From: Synechococcus sp. CS-1328
Lineage (GTDB): Bacteria > Cyanobacteriota > Cyanobacteriia > PCC-6307 > Cyanobiaceae
Direction of reading: 5' to 3'
DNA length: 64,000 bases
NCBI RefSeq assembly: GCF_025128095.1
Contig: NZ_JAHLYT010000031.1
Location: 1 to 64,000 of the forward strand
This document shows, piece after piece, positions 45,420 through 54,384 of the stretch. Position 1 is the stretch's first letter; each line of letters opens with the position of its first letter. The position numbers and the translations under genes were made by a program. Below the pieces are notes generated by a model, which had not been told where the DNA came from, made no database searches, and saw only the letters and a list, made by a program, of their open reading frames with translations.

Positions 45420-46435
45420 TGACCGGCTCGCCAGCAGCGGCGGCGCCGCAGCCTCAGGGCCTGATCGCCGGCTTCGACGCGGGCCAGAGCCACACCCGCT
45501 GCCGCCTTGCCCTGCCCCATCCGGCAGCGGGTGTGGTCCTAGCGGAAGGCGAGGGGCCGGGCGTCTGCCACCTGGCGGCACCGGATGGTCCGGAGCGCTT
45601 CCGGGCGGCCCTGCAGCTCAGCCTTCAGAGCGCTCTGGAACGGCTGCCGGCAGAGGCGCAGGCCCAGGCAGGTCCGGAGCCCCTCCTTGCAGCGGCGATC
45701 GGCGCCAGCGGGATCGAGCAGGGCACCGCCGTGCAGGAGGAGGGGCGACGCCTCGCCGCCAGGGCCCTGCAACTGCCCCTGGAACGGCTGGAGGTGACCG
45801 GCGATGAGCGCACCGCCCTGCACGGCGCCTTCGCGGGTGGGGCCGGCATCCTGGTGATCAGCGGCACCGGCACGATCGCCGTGGGCCAGGACGGCCAGGG
45901 CCGCAGCCACCGCTGCGGCGGCTGGGGCTGGCTGCTCGATGGGGCCGGCTCGGCGATGGACATCGGCCGGGACGGCCTGGCCCTGAGTCTGCGCATGGCC
46001 GATGGCCGCAGCCCGGACTCCGATCTGCGCCGGGCCCTGTGGCAGGCCCTGGATCTGGGCGTGGACGACCCCCAGGCACCGCAGCGGATCAAGACCCTGG
46101 TGGTGCAGCCGCAGTTCGGCGCCGCTGGCTTCGCCGCCCTGGCGCCGGTGGTGAACGACCTGGCCAGGCGCGGCGATGCCGAGGCGGCGGCGATCCTGGA
46201 GGCCAACGCCGCCGCCCTGGCGGCGATGGTCGTGGCGGTGGCCGCGGCCCTGGAGCTGCAGAACCCGGCCGTGGTGACCAGCGGCGGGGCCCTGCGCCAC
46301 CTGGAGGGCCTGCACCAGCGTTTCGCCCAGCGGCTGCAGGAGGGGCTGGGCGGCGCCCATCTGGTGGACCCGCAGGGCGATGCCTGCGCCGGTGCCCTCC
46401 AGCTCGCCCAGCAGCTGGCGGATCAGGCGGCCTGA
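45419..46435 (+). CDS. BadF/BadG-type kinase (probable N-acetylglucosamine kinase)
   Basis: A 338-residue ASKHA-fold protein. The phosphate-1 loop is A-G-F-D-A-G-Q-S-H-T-R-C-R-L, the second is V-I-S-G-T-G-T-I-A, and W-L-L-D-G-A-G-S-A and V-T-S-G-G-A-L follow. This fits eukaryote-type GlcNAc kinases within the BadF/BadG family. It recycles amino sugars to the phosphate form. The neighbouring glmM makes GlcN-1-phosphate, so both concern amino-sugar supply. The ATG overlaps the ictB stop (ATGA) and its end is only 4 bp from the convergent glmM. Confidence 0.85.
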   Translation: MTGSPAAAAPQPQGLIAGFDAGQSHTRCRLALPHPAAGVVLAEGEGPGVCHLAAPDGPERFRAALQLSLQSALERLPAEAQAQAGPEPLLAAAIGASGIEQGTAVQEEGRRLAARALQLPLERLEVTGDERTALHGAFAGGAGILVISGTGTIAVGQDGQGRSHRCGGWGWLLDGAGSAMDIGRDGLALSLRMADGRSPDSDLRRALWQALDLGVDDPQAPQRIKTLVVQPQFGAAGFAALAPVVNDLARRGDAEAAAILEANAAALAAMVVAVAAALELQNPAVVTSGGALRHLEGLHQRFAQRLQEGLGGAHLVDPQGDACAGALQLAQQLADQAA

Positions 46436-46439
46436 GCCC

Positions 46440-47906
46440 TCAGACAGCGCAGAGGTGCGCTTCGGCCTGGGCCGCCAGGTGGTGGGTCCAGTGATCCACC
46501 TGCCCCTGTTCGGCCGCCTCCACCATCACCCGCAGCAGGGGCTCGGTGCCGCTGGCCCGCACCAGCACCCGTCCCTGACCCTCCATCGCCTGCTCGGCCG
46601 CCTCCACCGCACGACGCAGCGGCTCACACTGCTGCCACTGCTGCCGCCGCTGCCTATCGGGCACGGTCACGTTGACGAGCCGCTGGGGGTAGGGCCGGAA
46701 GCTGCTCTCGAGCCAATCGGCCAGGCTCAGGCCGGCCTGGTGCAGGCGGGTGGCCACCTGCAGGGCGGTGAGCAGGCCATCGCCGCTCATGCCATGGCGG
46801 GCCGAGAGGATGTGACCCGACTGCTCACCACCGAGCCCCGCCCCCAGCGCCTCCATCGCCTGGTGGACGTACTGATCCCCCACGGCGGTGCGCTCCAGCA
46901 CCCCGCCGCGGGCCTGCCAGGCACGCTCGAAGCCCAGGTTGGACATCACCGTGGCCACGATGCGGTTCTGGGGCAGCTGATCGGCCTCCTGCAGGGCCGT
47001 GCCCCAGAGGTAGAGGATCTGATCGCCGTCCACCACCCGGCCCTGGCCATCGACAGCGAGCATGCGGTCGGCATCGCCATCGAAAGCGAATCCCATGGCG
47101 GCACCGCTGGCGAGCACGGCCTGTCTCAGCGGCTCGAGATGGGTACTGCCACAGCCCATGTTGATGCGGTGGCCATCCGGCTCGCCGTGCAGCACCGTCA
47201 CTGCGGCGCCGAGGTCACGGAAGACCGCCTCCCCACAGGCGGCGGCTGATCCCCAGCAGAGGTCAAGCACCACCGGGCACCCATCCAGTCGTCGCCCGTC
47301 CACGCTGGCCAGCAGACCCTGCCGATAGACCTCCAGCAGGTCGCCCCGCTCGTAGGCAGCGCCGAACGTCTGGAAGTCGCCGGCGCTGCTGCCGCTTGCA
47401 CGGGAGGCACTCGCAGCGGCGCCGCTGCCGCTGCTGCCGCCGATCGGAGTTCCGGCCTCAGGCTCGGGCGTGCCCCGCAGACCGCGCTCGATCGCCTCCT
47501 GCTGGTCGCGGCTGAGCTTGGCGCCGGAGGCCCCGAACACCTTGATGCCGTTGTCGTGGGGTGGGTTATGGCTGGCCGAGACCATCAGCCCACCGGCCAG
47601 GCCGAGGCGGCGGATCGTGCCGGGCACCGCCGGCGTGGGGCAGAGACCCACGTTCCAGACCTCCCGACCCGCGGCGGTCAGACCGGCGGTGAGGGCCGCC
47701 ACCAGCATCGGCCCACTGGTGCGCGAATCACTGCCGATCACCACCGGGCCGGCGGTGCGCAGCACCCGCCCGCACCAGTAGCCCACCTGCAGCGCCAGGG
47801 CCGGGGTCACGCAGGTGCCGACGCGACCGCGGATGCCGTCCGTGCCGAATCCGGTGACGGCGTCACCAAGGGGCGCACCGATCGGAGGGGGCAGCGGCCC
47901 GGGCAT
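46440..47906 (-). CDS. glmM: Phosphoglucosamine mutase
   Basis: A 488-residue alpha-phosphohexomutase that makes glucosamine 1-phosphate for peptidoglycan and lipopolysaccharide. The phospho-Ser is Ser112 in S-A-S-H-N-P; the magnesium loop is D-G-D-A-D-R and the end has R-A-S-G-T-E-P. It is about 30 residues longer than usual because of a Gly/Ser/Ala-rich insert near residues 150-178, which lies away from the active-site motifs. ATG 47906 is chosen since the conserved G-F-G-T-D-G-I-R-G-R follows soon after. Confidence 0.95.
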   Translation of the reverse strand: MPGPLPPPIGAPLGDAVTGFGTDGIRGRVGTCVTPALALQVGYWCGRVLRTAGPVVIGSDSRTSGPMLVAALTAGLTAAGREVWNVGLCPTPAVPGTIRRLGLAGGLMVSASHNPPHDNGIKVFGASGAKLSRDQQEAIERGLRGTPEPEAGTPIGGSSGSGAAASASRASGSSAGDFQTFGAAYERGDLLEVYRQGLLASVDGRRLDGCPVVLDLCWGSAAACGEAVFRDLGAAVTVLHGEPDGHRINMGCGSTHLEPLRQAVLASGAAMGFAFDGDADRMLAVDGQGRVVDGDQILYLWGTALQEADQLPQNRIVATVMSNLGFERAWQARGGVLERTAVGDQYVHQAMEALGAGLGGEQSGHILSARHGMSGDGLLTALQVATRLHQAGLSLADWLESSFRPYPQRLVNVTVPDRQRRQQWQQCEPLRRAVEAAEQAMEGQGRVLVRASGTEPLLRVMVEAAEQGQVDHWTHHLAAQAEAHLCAV

Positions 47907-47946
47907 GGCAACGCAATCGATGGCGGGCAGCAGGTTAAGCGCCGTG

Positions 47947-48174
47947 TCAGCGCCAGCGCCGCGGCCAGCAGGCCCAGCGCAGCAGCTCCACCACCGCCCA
48001 GAGCAGCAGCAGGCCCACGCTCCAGCCCGGCAACCAGCGGAAGGGGGGATAGGGGCGCAGCAGCAGGACGACCCCTGCCGCCGCCCAGATCTGCAGAGTG
48101 CGGCGGCGCTGGGCCGCTCCCGGCAGGGTGGTGAGCAACGGCGGCAAGGGCGGCAGGGACGGCAACCGCGGCAT
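47947..48174 (-). CDS. Small hydrophobic protein
   Basis: A 75-residue protein with a Pro/Leu-rich start (MPRLPSLPPLPPLLTTLPG), two hydrophobic stretches (IWAAAGVVLLL and WSVGLLLLWAVVELLRW) and a basic end. No family recognised. It lies between glmM (same strand) and the divergent lytic transglycosylase; codon bias is compatible with coding but not decisive. Confidence 0.5.
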   Translation of the reverse strand: MPRLPSLPPLPPLLTTLPGAAQRRRTLQIWAAAGVVLLLRPYPPFRWLPGWSVGLLLLWAVVELLRWACWPRRWR

Positions 48175-48214
48175 CGACCGAGCCGGCGGCACCGGCGGCG
48201 GAGGGCTCCCCAGA

Positions 48215-50314
48215 ATGCCGGCACCTGGCCCGCACGCCGTGCCCCGTTTCCCCCTGCTGATCGCCGCGACCACCCTGGGGACCGGTGCGGCGCTCCTCGG
48301 TGGCGGCGCCCTGCTGCAGTGGCTGCGCCCCCCCCTGACTCCCGCCGTCTCCAGTGCTGCACTGACCAGGGCGGCACGCTGGGACCCGGATCCCTGGCGA
48401 CGGCGGGACGCGGCGCTGCTGCTGCACGCCCGCCTCGGCGAGGAGCCACGCCAACGGCGGCAGCTCCTGCGTCACCAGGGCTGGGGAGCCGATCCCCTCG
48501 CCGCCGTGGTGCTCAAGCAGGACGCCCTGGCCGCCGAAGCCCTGGGCGACAGCACCGCCGCCACCCAGCTATGGCAGCAACAACTGCGCCGCTTCCCCGA
48601 CGCGCCGAGCAGCGCCGATGCCCTCTACGCCCTCGGAAGGGAGCAACCGATCCAGCGGCAACGGCTGCGGCAGCGCTTCCCCGCCCATCCAGCCGCCCTG
48701 GCCGCCGCCCTCGAGGCCGGCGATCAGGGCCAGGCCCTGCTGGATGGCGCCAGCCATCTGGCCCGCTGGGGAGCCCGCTGGCCCGGCGCGATGCAGCCGA
48801 TCCGCGCGGCCTGTGCCCTCAAGGATCCAGCGCCGAACGCGGGCCAGCGGGATCAGCTTGCCGCCGGCCTCGCCCAGCTGGGCGACGGCCAGGCCGCCCT
48901 GGCCTGCCTGAGGGGTGGCCGCGGTTCGAACGCCACCGAGCTGAGCCTGGCCCAGGCCCTTCTGAAGGGCACTGCCGCCGACAACGCCCTGGGCCAGGGG
49001 CGCCTGCTGGAACTGGTCCGCCGCGCCCCGGAGGTCCCCGAGGCCGATGAAGCCGTGCGGCTGTTGGTCCTGCAGCCGCAGGCCGACGCGTTGCTGGCGC
49101 AGCTGCCACCCCGCTGGCGCTCCAGTGCGCCGGTGCAGGCCCACGCGGCCCTGGCAGGGGGAGGCCGTGGCGCCCTGGCGGTGCTGCAGCGCTGGCCCAC
49201 GGATCGGGCCAGCTGGGATCTGCAGTGGGAGCTGGCCCGCTCCGCCCTGCTGGCGGGGCGATGGGCCGACGCCAGCCAGCTGCTGAGCACAATCACCCCG
49301 GAAACCCTGCCGGCACCGCTGGCGGCCCGGGCCAGCTTCTGGCTGGCCTATGCCCAGGTCCGCCAGGGGAACCGCCAGGCGGGGCTCAGCCGCTGGCAGG
49401 AGCTGCGTCGGCAGTGGCCCGGGGGCTACTACGCCTGGCGGGCCGCCGTGCAGCTGGGAGATCCCGCCGCCGACACCCTGCTGGAAGAACAGGCCATCGC
49501 CCCTGCCAACCCCGACGAACCTGCCGCCAGCGGCGAGCCCTGGTGGCCGCTGCAGAGCGGCGATCCCGGGCTCGATACCCTCTGGCGCCTCGATCAACGG
49601 CTCGAGGCCTGGGAGCAGTGGCGCCAGCGGCGTGGCAACGTGCCGCCCGGCGACAGCGCCACCCTGCTGGTGGAGGGGCGACTCCGGCAGGGAGTCGGCG
49701 ATGACTGGACCGGCCTGGGGCAGCTGGAGCTGGCTTCGCTGCGGCTTGCCCCGGATCCCTGCGGGCTGCAGCCCCTGCTGGAGCGCAGCCTCCACCCCCA
49801 GCGCTTCCTGCCGGAGTTCCAGAAGGCGGCAGCGCCCGTGGGGCTGCCGGTGAGCCTGCTGCTGGCGGTGGCCAAGCAGGAATCACGCTTCACGCCGACG
49901 GTGCACTCTCCCGCCGACGCCGTGGGACTGCTGCAGCTGCTTCCCAGTACCGCTTCTGAGCTGGCTGGCCGACCCACAAGCAGCCGGGAGCTGGAGGATC
50001 CCGGCCTCAATGCCCGTCTCGGCGCCCTCTATCTGCACCAACTGGCTCGCCAGTGGGATCAGCAGCTCCTGCCGATCGTGGCCAGCTACAACGCCGGCCC
50101 GGGGGCCGTGACCGGCTGGCTGGCCGAGCCTGCCGCACGCCGTCGCCTGCGCGACGAGCCGGAACTCTGGGTGGAGGCGATCCCCTATCCGGAAACGCGG
50201 CTTTACGTGAAGAAGGTGCTGGGCAACCTCTGGAGCTACAGCCAGGCACCCGTTCCGATCACGCCTGCGCCCACATCGCCTAACCGTGGCTGCCCAGCCA
50301 GCGTCCTGCCATGA
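48215..50314 (+). CDS. Soluble-lytic-transglycosylase-like protein (Slt70 type)
   Basis: A 699-residue protein that should cleave peptidoglycan between MurNAc and GlcNAc. An N-terminal membrane anchor (FPLLIAATTLGTGAALLGG) is followed by about 480 residues of helical, TPR-like repeats as in Slt70. The catalytic domain (from about 540) contains the Glu of A-V-A-K-Q-E-S-R-F, then G-L-L-Q-L-L-P-S-T-A and A-S-Y-N-A-G-P-G-A-V. It acts in the periplasm. The last 35 nt overlap the next gene, which is convergent. Confidence 0.93.
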   Translation: MPAPGPHAVPRFPLLIAATTLGTGAALLGGGALLQWLRPPLTPAVSSAALTRAARWDPDPWRRRDAALLLHARLGEEPRQRRQLLRHQGWGADPLAAVVLKQDALAAEALGDSTAATQLWQQQLRRFPDAPSSADALYALGREQPIQRQRLRQRFPAHPAALAAALEAGDQGQALLDGASHLARWGARWPGAMQPIRAACALKDPAPNAGQRDQLAAGLAQLGDGQAALACLRGGRGSNATELSLAQALLKGTAADNALGQGRLLELVRRAPEVPEADEAVRLLVLQPQADALLAQLPPRWRSSAPVQAHAALAGGGRGALAVLQRWPTDRASWDLQWELARSALLAGRWADASQLLSTITPETLPAPLAARASFWLAYAQVRQGNRQAGLSRWQELRRQWPGGYYAWRAAVQLGDPAADTLLEEQAIAPANPDEPAASGEPWWPLQSGDPGLDTLWRLDQRLEAWEQWRQRRGNVPPGDSATLLVEGRLRQGVGDDWTGLGQLELASLRLAPDPCGLQPLLERSLHPQRFLPEFQKAAAPVGLPVSLLLAVAKQESRFTPTVHSPADAVGLLQLLPSTASELAGRPTSSRELEDPGLNARLGALYLHQLARQWDQQLLPIVASYNAGPGAVTGWLAEPAARRRLRDEPELWVEAIPYPETRLYVKKVLGNLWSYSQAPVPITPAPTSPNRGCPASVLP

Positions 50315-50753
50315 GCCCGCCCAACACCAGGATGTTCAACACCAGGACCATGGTCAACGAGGAGGGCACCACCCGGATCCGCACCAGATCCAGACGGGCC
50401 AGCAGCACGGCCGGCGCCAGGATCAGCACGTTGGCCAGGATGTTGAGGTGCAGCAGGTACAGGCCGGCCAGGGTGACCAGCAGCAGGCTCACCACCAGGC
50501 TCACCACCCGACTGGCGGCCATGAGCTGTGAAAGACGGAACAGGAGCAGATCCGGCATCGTGCAGATCACCACCACCACCACGGCGTGCAGGTACTCCAC
50601 CAGCAGGATGAAATGGCCGGGGCTTGAATAGCGCTCGCTCAGCTGCGGCAGGGTGAGGGTCCAGTGCATCCCCAGATAGACGCTCACCCCGATCAGCAGG
50701 AGCACAAGGGGCGCCCGGAACGGCATCGAGATCAGGCGCAGCACATCGTTCAT
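50280..50753 (-). CDS. Small membrane protein of unknown function
   Basis: A 157-residue protein with four membrane segments (about 12-30, 47-65, 72-102 and 112-150 region). A charged turn L-S-E-R-Y-S-S-P-G-H-F lies between the first two. I do not recognise the family. ATG 50753 starts 13 bp after the ferredoxin stop, so the two form an operon. Confidence 0.65.
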   Translation of the reverse strand: MNDVLRLISMPFRAPLVLLLIGVSVYLGMHWTLTLPQLSERYSSPGHFILLVEYLHAVVVVVICTMPDLLLFRLSQLMAASRVVSLVVSLLLVTLAGLYLLHLNILANVLILAPAVLLARLDLVRIRVVPSSLTMVLVLNILVLGGLMAGRWLGSHG

Positions 50754-50766
50754 GGCTGATCCAGGT

Positions 50767-51180
50767 TCATGGCTGATCCAGCACCAGGGCGATGGCATCG
50801 AGCGGGCAGCTGGGGATGCACTGCTCACAGACGAGGCAGCGATCCGCCTCGAACTGCAGCCTCCAGGCCGGCGCTTCGCAGCGCAGGGCTCCACTGGGGC
50901 AGATGGCGGTACAGATGCCGCAATCGACGCAGCGTTCCGCATCGATCCGGATCTCTCCGGGGGCTCGGTTGAGCGCCAGTCCCTGGCTCTCCAGCCAGAC
51001 CTCAGCGGCCTCGAGTTCGTCGATGTCACCGGACAGCTCCACCACCATGGTGCCGCTCTGGTTGGGCGCGATCTGGGCCCGCAGAATCTTGGCGGCGATG
51101 TCGAAGTCGACAGCGAGCCGGTAGGTGATCGGCTGGTGCACCGCTTCCCGGGGGAAATGCAGCGTGAGACGTCGTTTCAC
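50767..51180 (-). CDS. NIL-domain ferredoxin with two [4Fe-4S] clusters
   Basis: A 137-residue protein. The first 75 residues fit a NIL domain (KRRLTLHFPREAVHQPITYRL, IAPNQSGTMVVELSGDIDELEAAEVWLESQG). The rest has two cluster motifs, C-V-D-C-G-I-C-T-A-I-C-P and C-L-V-C-E-Q-C-I-P-S-C-P. Archaeal NIL-ferredoxins of this design act in homocysteine synthesis from sulfide, so a sulfur or methionine-related redox role is plausible here; that is inference. Divergent from the thioredoxin-like gene. Confidence 0.88.
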   Translation of the reverse strand: MKRRLTLHFPREAVHQPITYRLAVDFDIAAKILRAQIAPNQSGTMVVELSGDIDELEAAEVWLESQGLALNRAPGEIRIDAERCVDCGICTAICPSGALRCEAPAWRLQFEADRCLVCEQCIPSCPLDAIALVLDQP

Positions 51181-51271
51181 GGTGCCGCATCCTCCGAGTC
51201 GGACGCTAGCAAGCTCTACAGGTCAGGGCTGACGCGGAACTGCCAGAGTGCCGGTCGGCTCCCTGCGGCAG

Positions 51272-51835
51272 ATGGCGAACCCAAGCGATCCTTCCCCGCC
51301 CTCGAGCCCCCTGGGCCGCCGCGAGCGAGTGCTGCTGGCGATGATCGCCGCGGCGCTGGCGGTGGCGTTGGTGTGGTTGCGAGGAGGGCTCCATCCAGAG
51401 GCACCGCTGGAGCAGCTGGCCCGCCGGTCGCTGGATCTGCCGGTGGCCCTGAGCAACGGCCGCCCCAGCCTGGTGGAGTTCTACGCCGACTGGTGCGAGG
51501 CCTGCCGATCGATGGCGCCGGCCATGGAGGCGGTGGAGCGGCAGCATCGTGATCGCCTCAACGTGGTGCTGCTCAATGTCGACAATCCGCGCTGGCTGCC
51601 GGAGATCGAGCGCTACGAGGTGAACGGCATTCCCCAGCTGGAACTGTTCGACAAAACCGGCCAATCCGTGGGCCGCTCCCTCGGAGCCCGCAGCGCCCCT
51701 GAGCTCAACGCCCTGGTCGAGGCGCTGATCGATGGCACGCCGCTGCCGCGCCTGGCCGGTGTCGGCGCCGTGAGCAGCCTGGCCGACACGGCCCAGGCGC
51801 CGGCCGTGATGGCCGATCCCCGCAGCCACGGCTGA
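51272..51835 (+). CDS. txlA: Membrane-anchored thioredoxin-like protein (TxlA/HCF164 type)
   Basis: A 187-residue protein with one N-terminal membrane helix (VLLAMIAAALAVALVWL) and a thioredoxin fold with the redox pair in Y-A-D-W-C-E-A-C-R-S. The cis-Pro loop is N-G-I-P-Q-L. TxlA/HCF164 proteins carry reducing power to the thylakoid lumen or periplasm and are needed for cytochrome b6f assembly in plants. The active-site C-E-A-C is the form typical of this subgroup. ATG 51272 is chosen. Confidence 0.88.
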   Translation: MANPSDPSPPSSPLGRRERVLLAMIAAALAVALVWLRGGLHPEAPLEQLARRSLDLPVALSNGRPSLVEFYADWCEACRSMAPAMEAVERQHRDRLNVVLLNVDNPRWLPEIERYEVNGIPQLELFDKTGQSVGRSLGARSAPELNALVEALIDGTPLPRLAGVGAVSSLADTAQAPAVMADPRSHG

Positions 51836-51869
51836 CGCCCTTCCCACCCACGCATCCACTCCCCTGCCC

Positions 51870-52595
51870 ATGGATCCCCGCTTCCGGGTCGCCCTGATCG
51901 CCGCCACTCCCGAGCCGCAGCGGTGCATCTATGCGGCGATGCATCAGGACTACAGCGAGGGCTTCGTCGCCGCCGACCCCAGCAGCTGGCCGCAGGAAGC
52001 CAAGGCCGGCGAGATCTGCATCAAGCGCCTGCTGGCCGGCGAGCGCGGCCACTTCGGACCGCTGGAGCATGCGCAGATCGTGCTCAATGTGGGCTGGTTC
52101 CCCCACTCGGTGATGCAGCAGGCCCGCACCCATCGGGTGGGTGTGAGCTTCGATGTGCAATCGATGCGCTACACGGGCGAGCGCATCTGCCGCGCCGCCA
52201 ATGGGGCGATGGAGCTGGAGGAGGTGTTCTACCTGCGGCCGGTGGGTTCCTACAGCGACCGCCAGGGCAAGCGCTACCTCTACAGCGAGGAGCAGCGGGC
52301 GATCGATCTGCAGCTCTGCCAGCAGGCCGCTGAGCGCTATCGCGATCTGCTGGCGGCTGGTTTTGCCGAGGAGCATGCCCGCGGCATCCTGCCGTTCGAT
52401 TACCGCCAGCACTTTGTGGTGAGCTTTTCGCTGCGGGCCTTCCTGCACTTTCTCGACCTGCGCGCCAAGCTCGATGCCCAACAGGAAATCCGCGCCCTCT
52501 GCGATCTGATGTGGCCCCATCTGGAGCACTGGGCGCCGGAATTTGCGGACTGGTACGCCAAAAGCCGGCTGCACAAGGCCCGCCTGGCCCCCTGA
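51870..52595 (+). CDS. thyX: FAD-dependent thymidylate synthase
   Basis: A 241-residue ThyX, which makes dTMP from dUMP with FAD and NADPH. The ThyX signature RxHRxxSxxxxSxRY is seen as R-T-H-R-V-G-V-S-F-D-V-Q-S-M-R-Y near residue 88-103. Other blocks are Q-H-F-V-V-S-F-S-L-R-A-F-L-H-F-L-D-L-R. dcd, which supplies dUMP precursors, lies close by on the other strand. Confidence 0.95.
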   Translation: MDPRFRVALIAATPEPQRCIYAAMHQDYSEGFVAADPSSWPQEAKAGEICIKRLLAGERGHFGPLEHAQIVLNVGWFPHSVMQQARTHRVGVSFDVQSMRYTGERICRAANGAMELEEVFYLRPVGSYSDRQGKRYLYSEEQRAIDLQLCQQAAERYRDLLAAGFAEEHARGILPFDYRQHFVVSFSLRAFLHFLDLRAKLDAQQEIRALCDLMWPHLEHWAPEFADWYAKSRLHKARLAP

Positions 52596-52651
52596 GCGCC
52601 GATCTTTCGGCAAGCTGGGGCCTGTCTTCATGCCACAACCTGGCGCTCCCC

Positions 52652-53086
52652 GTGTTCCCTGCCGCCCCTGCCTCGCTGCTCCTGAGCCTGATCGGGGCGG
52701 CTGTGGCCGCCGGCGGGCTGACCGCACCGGCGGGCCGGGCCCAGATGCTGCTGGATGCGGCGGCGGCCGGATCGGTGCAGAACAGCCTGCAGCAGCAAAG
52801 TGGAGCCAGTTACGGCAAGCTGCTGGAGCAGACCCGCCAGCGCCTGTCCGGCGGATCCGGGACGGCACCCGGCGGCACTCCAGCCACCGCAGACTCAGGC
52901 GGGGGCCGCAACCCTGTCGCGGCTGGCTCAGGGGCGGCTGGTGCGCCCGCCACGGGAGCAGTGGCTGCTTTCGTGATCAACGACCGTCCCGTACCCCTGT
53001 GCAGCAGCGGCCTTCCCTGCCTCGGAGTGCTGCAGCGGGCCATGGGACTGGGCGGACGGCCCTACACCAGAGGCTGGCGTTACTGA
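52652..53086 (+). CDS. Secreted low-complexity hypothetical protein
   Basis: A 144-residue protein from GTG 52652 with a signal-peptide-like start (FPAAPASLLLSLIGAAVAAG), a Q-rich helix (AAAGSVQNSLQQQSGASYGKLLEQTRQRL), a Gly/Ala/Thr-rich linker and an ordered C-terminus with two Cys (V-P-L-C-S-S-G-L-P-C). No family recognised. Converges with dcd. Confidence 0.55.
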   Translation: MFPAAPASLLLSLIGAAVAAGGLTAPAGRAQMLLDAAAAGSVQNSLQQQSGASYGKLLEQTRQRLSGGSGTAPGGTPATADSGGGRNPVAAGSGAAGAPATGAVAAFVINDRPVPLCSSGLPCLGVLQRAMGLGGRPYTRGWRY

Positions 53087-53119
53087 CTCAGAGGCTTGCC
53101 AACGCAGAGGGACGACGGT

Positions 53120-53713
53120 TCAGACCCTGGCCAGCGTGACCCGCTCCGGCTGATGCTGATACTTACCGGCGCGATCCTGGTAGGTGGTGTCGCAGGGATC
53201 GCCTTCGAAGAACAGCAGTTGACAGATGCCTTCGTTGGCATAAATCCGGCAATCGGCGCCGGAAGAATTACTGAACTCAAGCGTGAGATGGCCTTCCCAG
53301 CCCGCTTCGGCAGGGGTGGTGTTGACGATGATGCCGAGCCGGGCGTAGGTGCTCTTGCCCAGACAGATCACCGTGATATTGGCCGGTACCTTCAGCTTCT
53401 CCATGGCAACGCCAAGGCCATAGGAATGGGCCGGCAGGATGAAATAGGCGCCATCGCCGTCTTCGTGCAGGGGGGCCGGCTCCAGGTTGGCCGGATTGAA
53501 CCTCTTCGGGTTCATCACCGTGCCGGGCACATGGCGAAAGATCAGGAACTCCTGCGCCGAAAGACGCAGGTCGTAGCCATAGGAGGAACATCCGAAGCTG
53601 AGCACCGGCGCGCTGGCGGTCTCGGGTTCGAGATGCCGTACCAGACGGGCCTCAAAGGGCTCGATCATGCCGGCCTCGGCCCGCTCCTTGATCCAGCGGT
53701 CGTTCTTGAGCAT
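53120..53713 (-). CDS. dcd: dCTP deaminase
   Basis: A 197-residue enzyme that deaminates dCTP to dUTP. Active-site blocks are V-I-C-L-G-K-S-T-Y-A-R-L-G and N-T-T-P-A-E-A-G-W-E-G-H-L-T-L-E, with catalytic Glu in P-A-E-A-G. The length is near the usual 190. Its ATG overlaps the stop of the CobO-like gene (TGATG), so the two are cotranscribed. Confidence 0.95.
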   Translation of the reverse strand: MLKNDRWIKERAEAGMIEPFEARLVRHLEPETASAPVLSFGCSSYGYDLRLSAQEFLIFRHVPGTVMNPKRFNPANLEPAPLHEDGDGAYFILPAHSYGLGVAMEKLKVPANITVICLGKSTYARLGIIVNTTPAEAGWEGHLTLEFSNSSGADCRIYANEGICQLLFFEGDPCDTTYQDRAGKYQHQPERVTLARV

Positions 53714-54384
53714 CAGCCGCGGCGCAGTTGGGTGACCTGATCGGCCATGGCCATCAGAGCGGCCGGCATCGCCGGGCCCGTCAGGATGACATCCAACTGC
53801 GCCGGCCGCTGCTCCAGCACCTCGGTGACATCCAGCAGCGACAGGTAACCCAGCTCGATCGCCAGCCCCAGTTCATCGAGCACCATCAGATCCACGGCCC
53901 CGGTCAACAGCTGCTGGCGGCTGAAGTCCCACACCTCCCGGACGGCCGCCAGGGCCAGCTCCGGCTCGGCTTCGGCCTGCAGGGGGGCAGAGAGGCAGGA
54001 GGGCACGGCCGGCCGCAGCCACTGCAGGCGGCCGCAGAGCCAGAGGCTGCGGCCCAGCCCCTGGTCCACGCCACCCTTGAGAAACTGGCTTACGAGCACA
54101 CGACTGCCCAGACCCGCCGTGCGCAGGGCCTGGCTGAACACGGCGCCGAAGCTGCCGCGGAAGGGGGCGGTGTGCACCTGCAGCAGCCCCTCGGCCAGGG
54201 GAACGGGCCGCAGTGGCACCACAGCCCGAGCCGCTGGGCAAACCGGTTCGAATCGCGGATCGGGCCGCAGATCAGAGCGCAGATCGGGCCGCGTCTCCAG
54301 CCGTTGACCCCGCCCAGAGCTCTCACTCCGCTGGGAGGGGCGATGGCTGCCCTGGGGACTGACAAGGCTGGCGGTCATGGACAT
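53713..54384 (-). CDS. CobO/CobA-family protein with degenerate P-loop
   Basis: A 223-residue protein. The C-terminal 165 residues have the fold pattern of corrinoid adenosyltransferase CobO (L-V-S-Q-F-L-K-G-G near 98, L-M-V-L-D-E-L-G-L-A-I-E-L-G-Y-L near 167). CobO needs a GKGKT P-loop near its start; here the place is taken by A-P-F-R-G-S-F-G-A, with no Lys-Thr. Nucleotide binding by the usual mode is doubtful, so it is probably not an active adenosyltransferase. The first 45 residues are disordered (RSESSGRGQRLETRPDLRSD). Divergent from ntcA. Confidence 0.75.
   Translation of the reverse strand: MSMTASLVSPQGSHRPSQRSESSGRGQRLETRPDLRSDLRPDPRFEPVCPAARAVVPLRPVPLAEGLLQVHTAPFRGSFGAVFSQALRTAGLGSRVLVSQFLKGGVDQGLGRSLWLCGRLQWLRPAVPSCLSAPLQAEAEPELALAAVREVWDFSRQQLLTGAVDLMVLDELGLAIELGYLSLLDVTEVLEQRPAQLDVILTGPAMPAALMAMADQVTQLRRG

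Noticed and set aside
44294-46435. A 713-codon open frame through ictB
   Set aside because: It is out of phase with ictB and only its 3' part (from 45419) is a real kinase gene; the rest is a GC-driven shadow without protein character.
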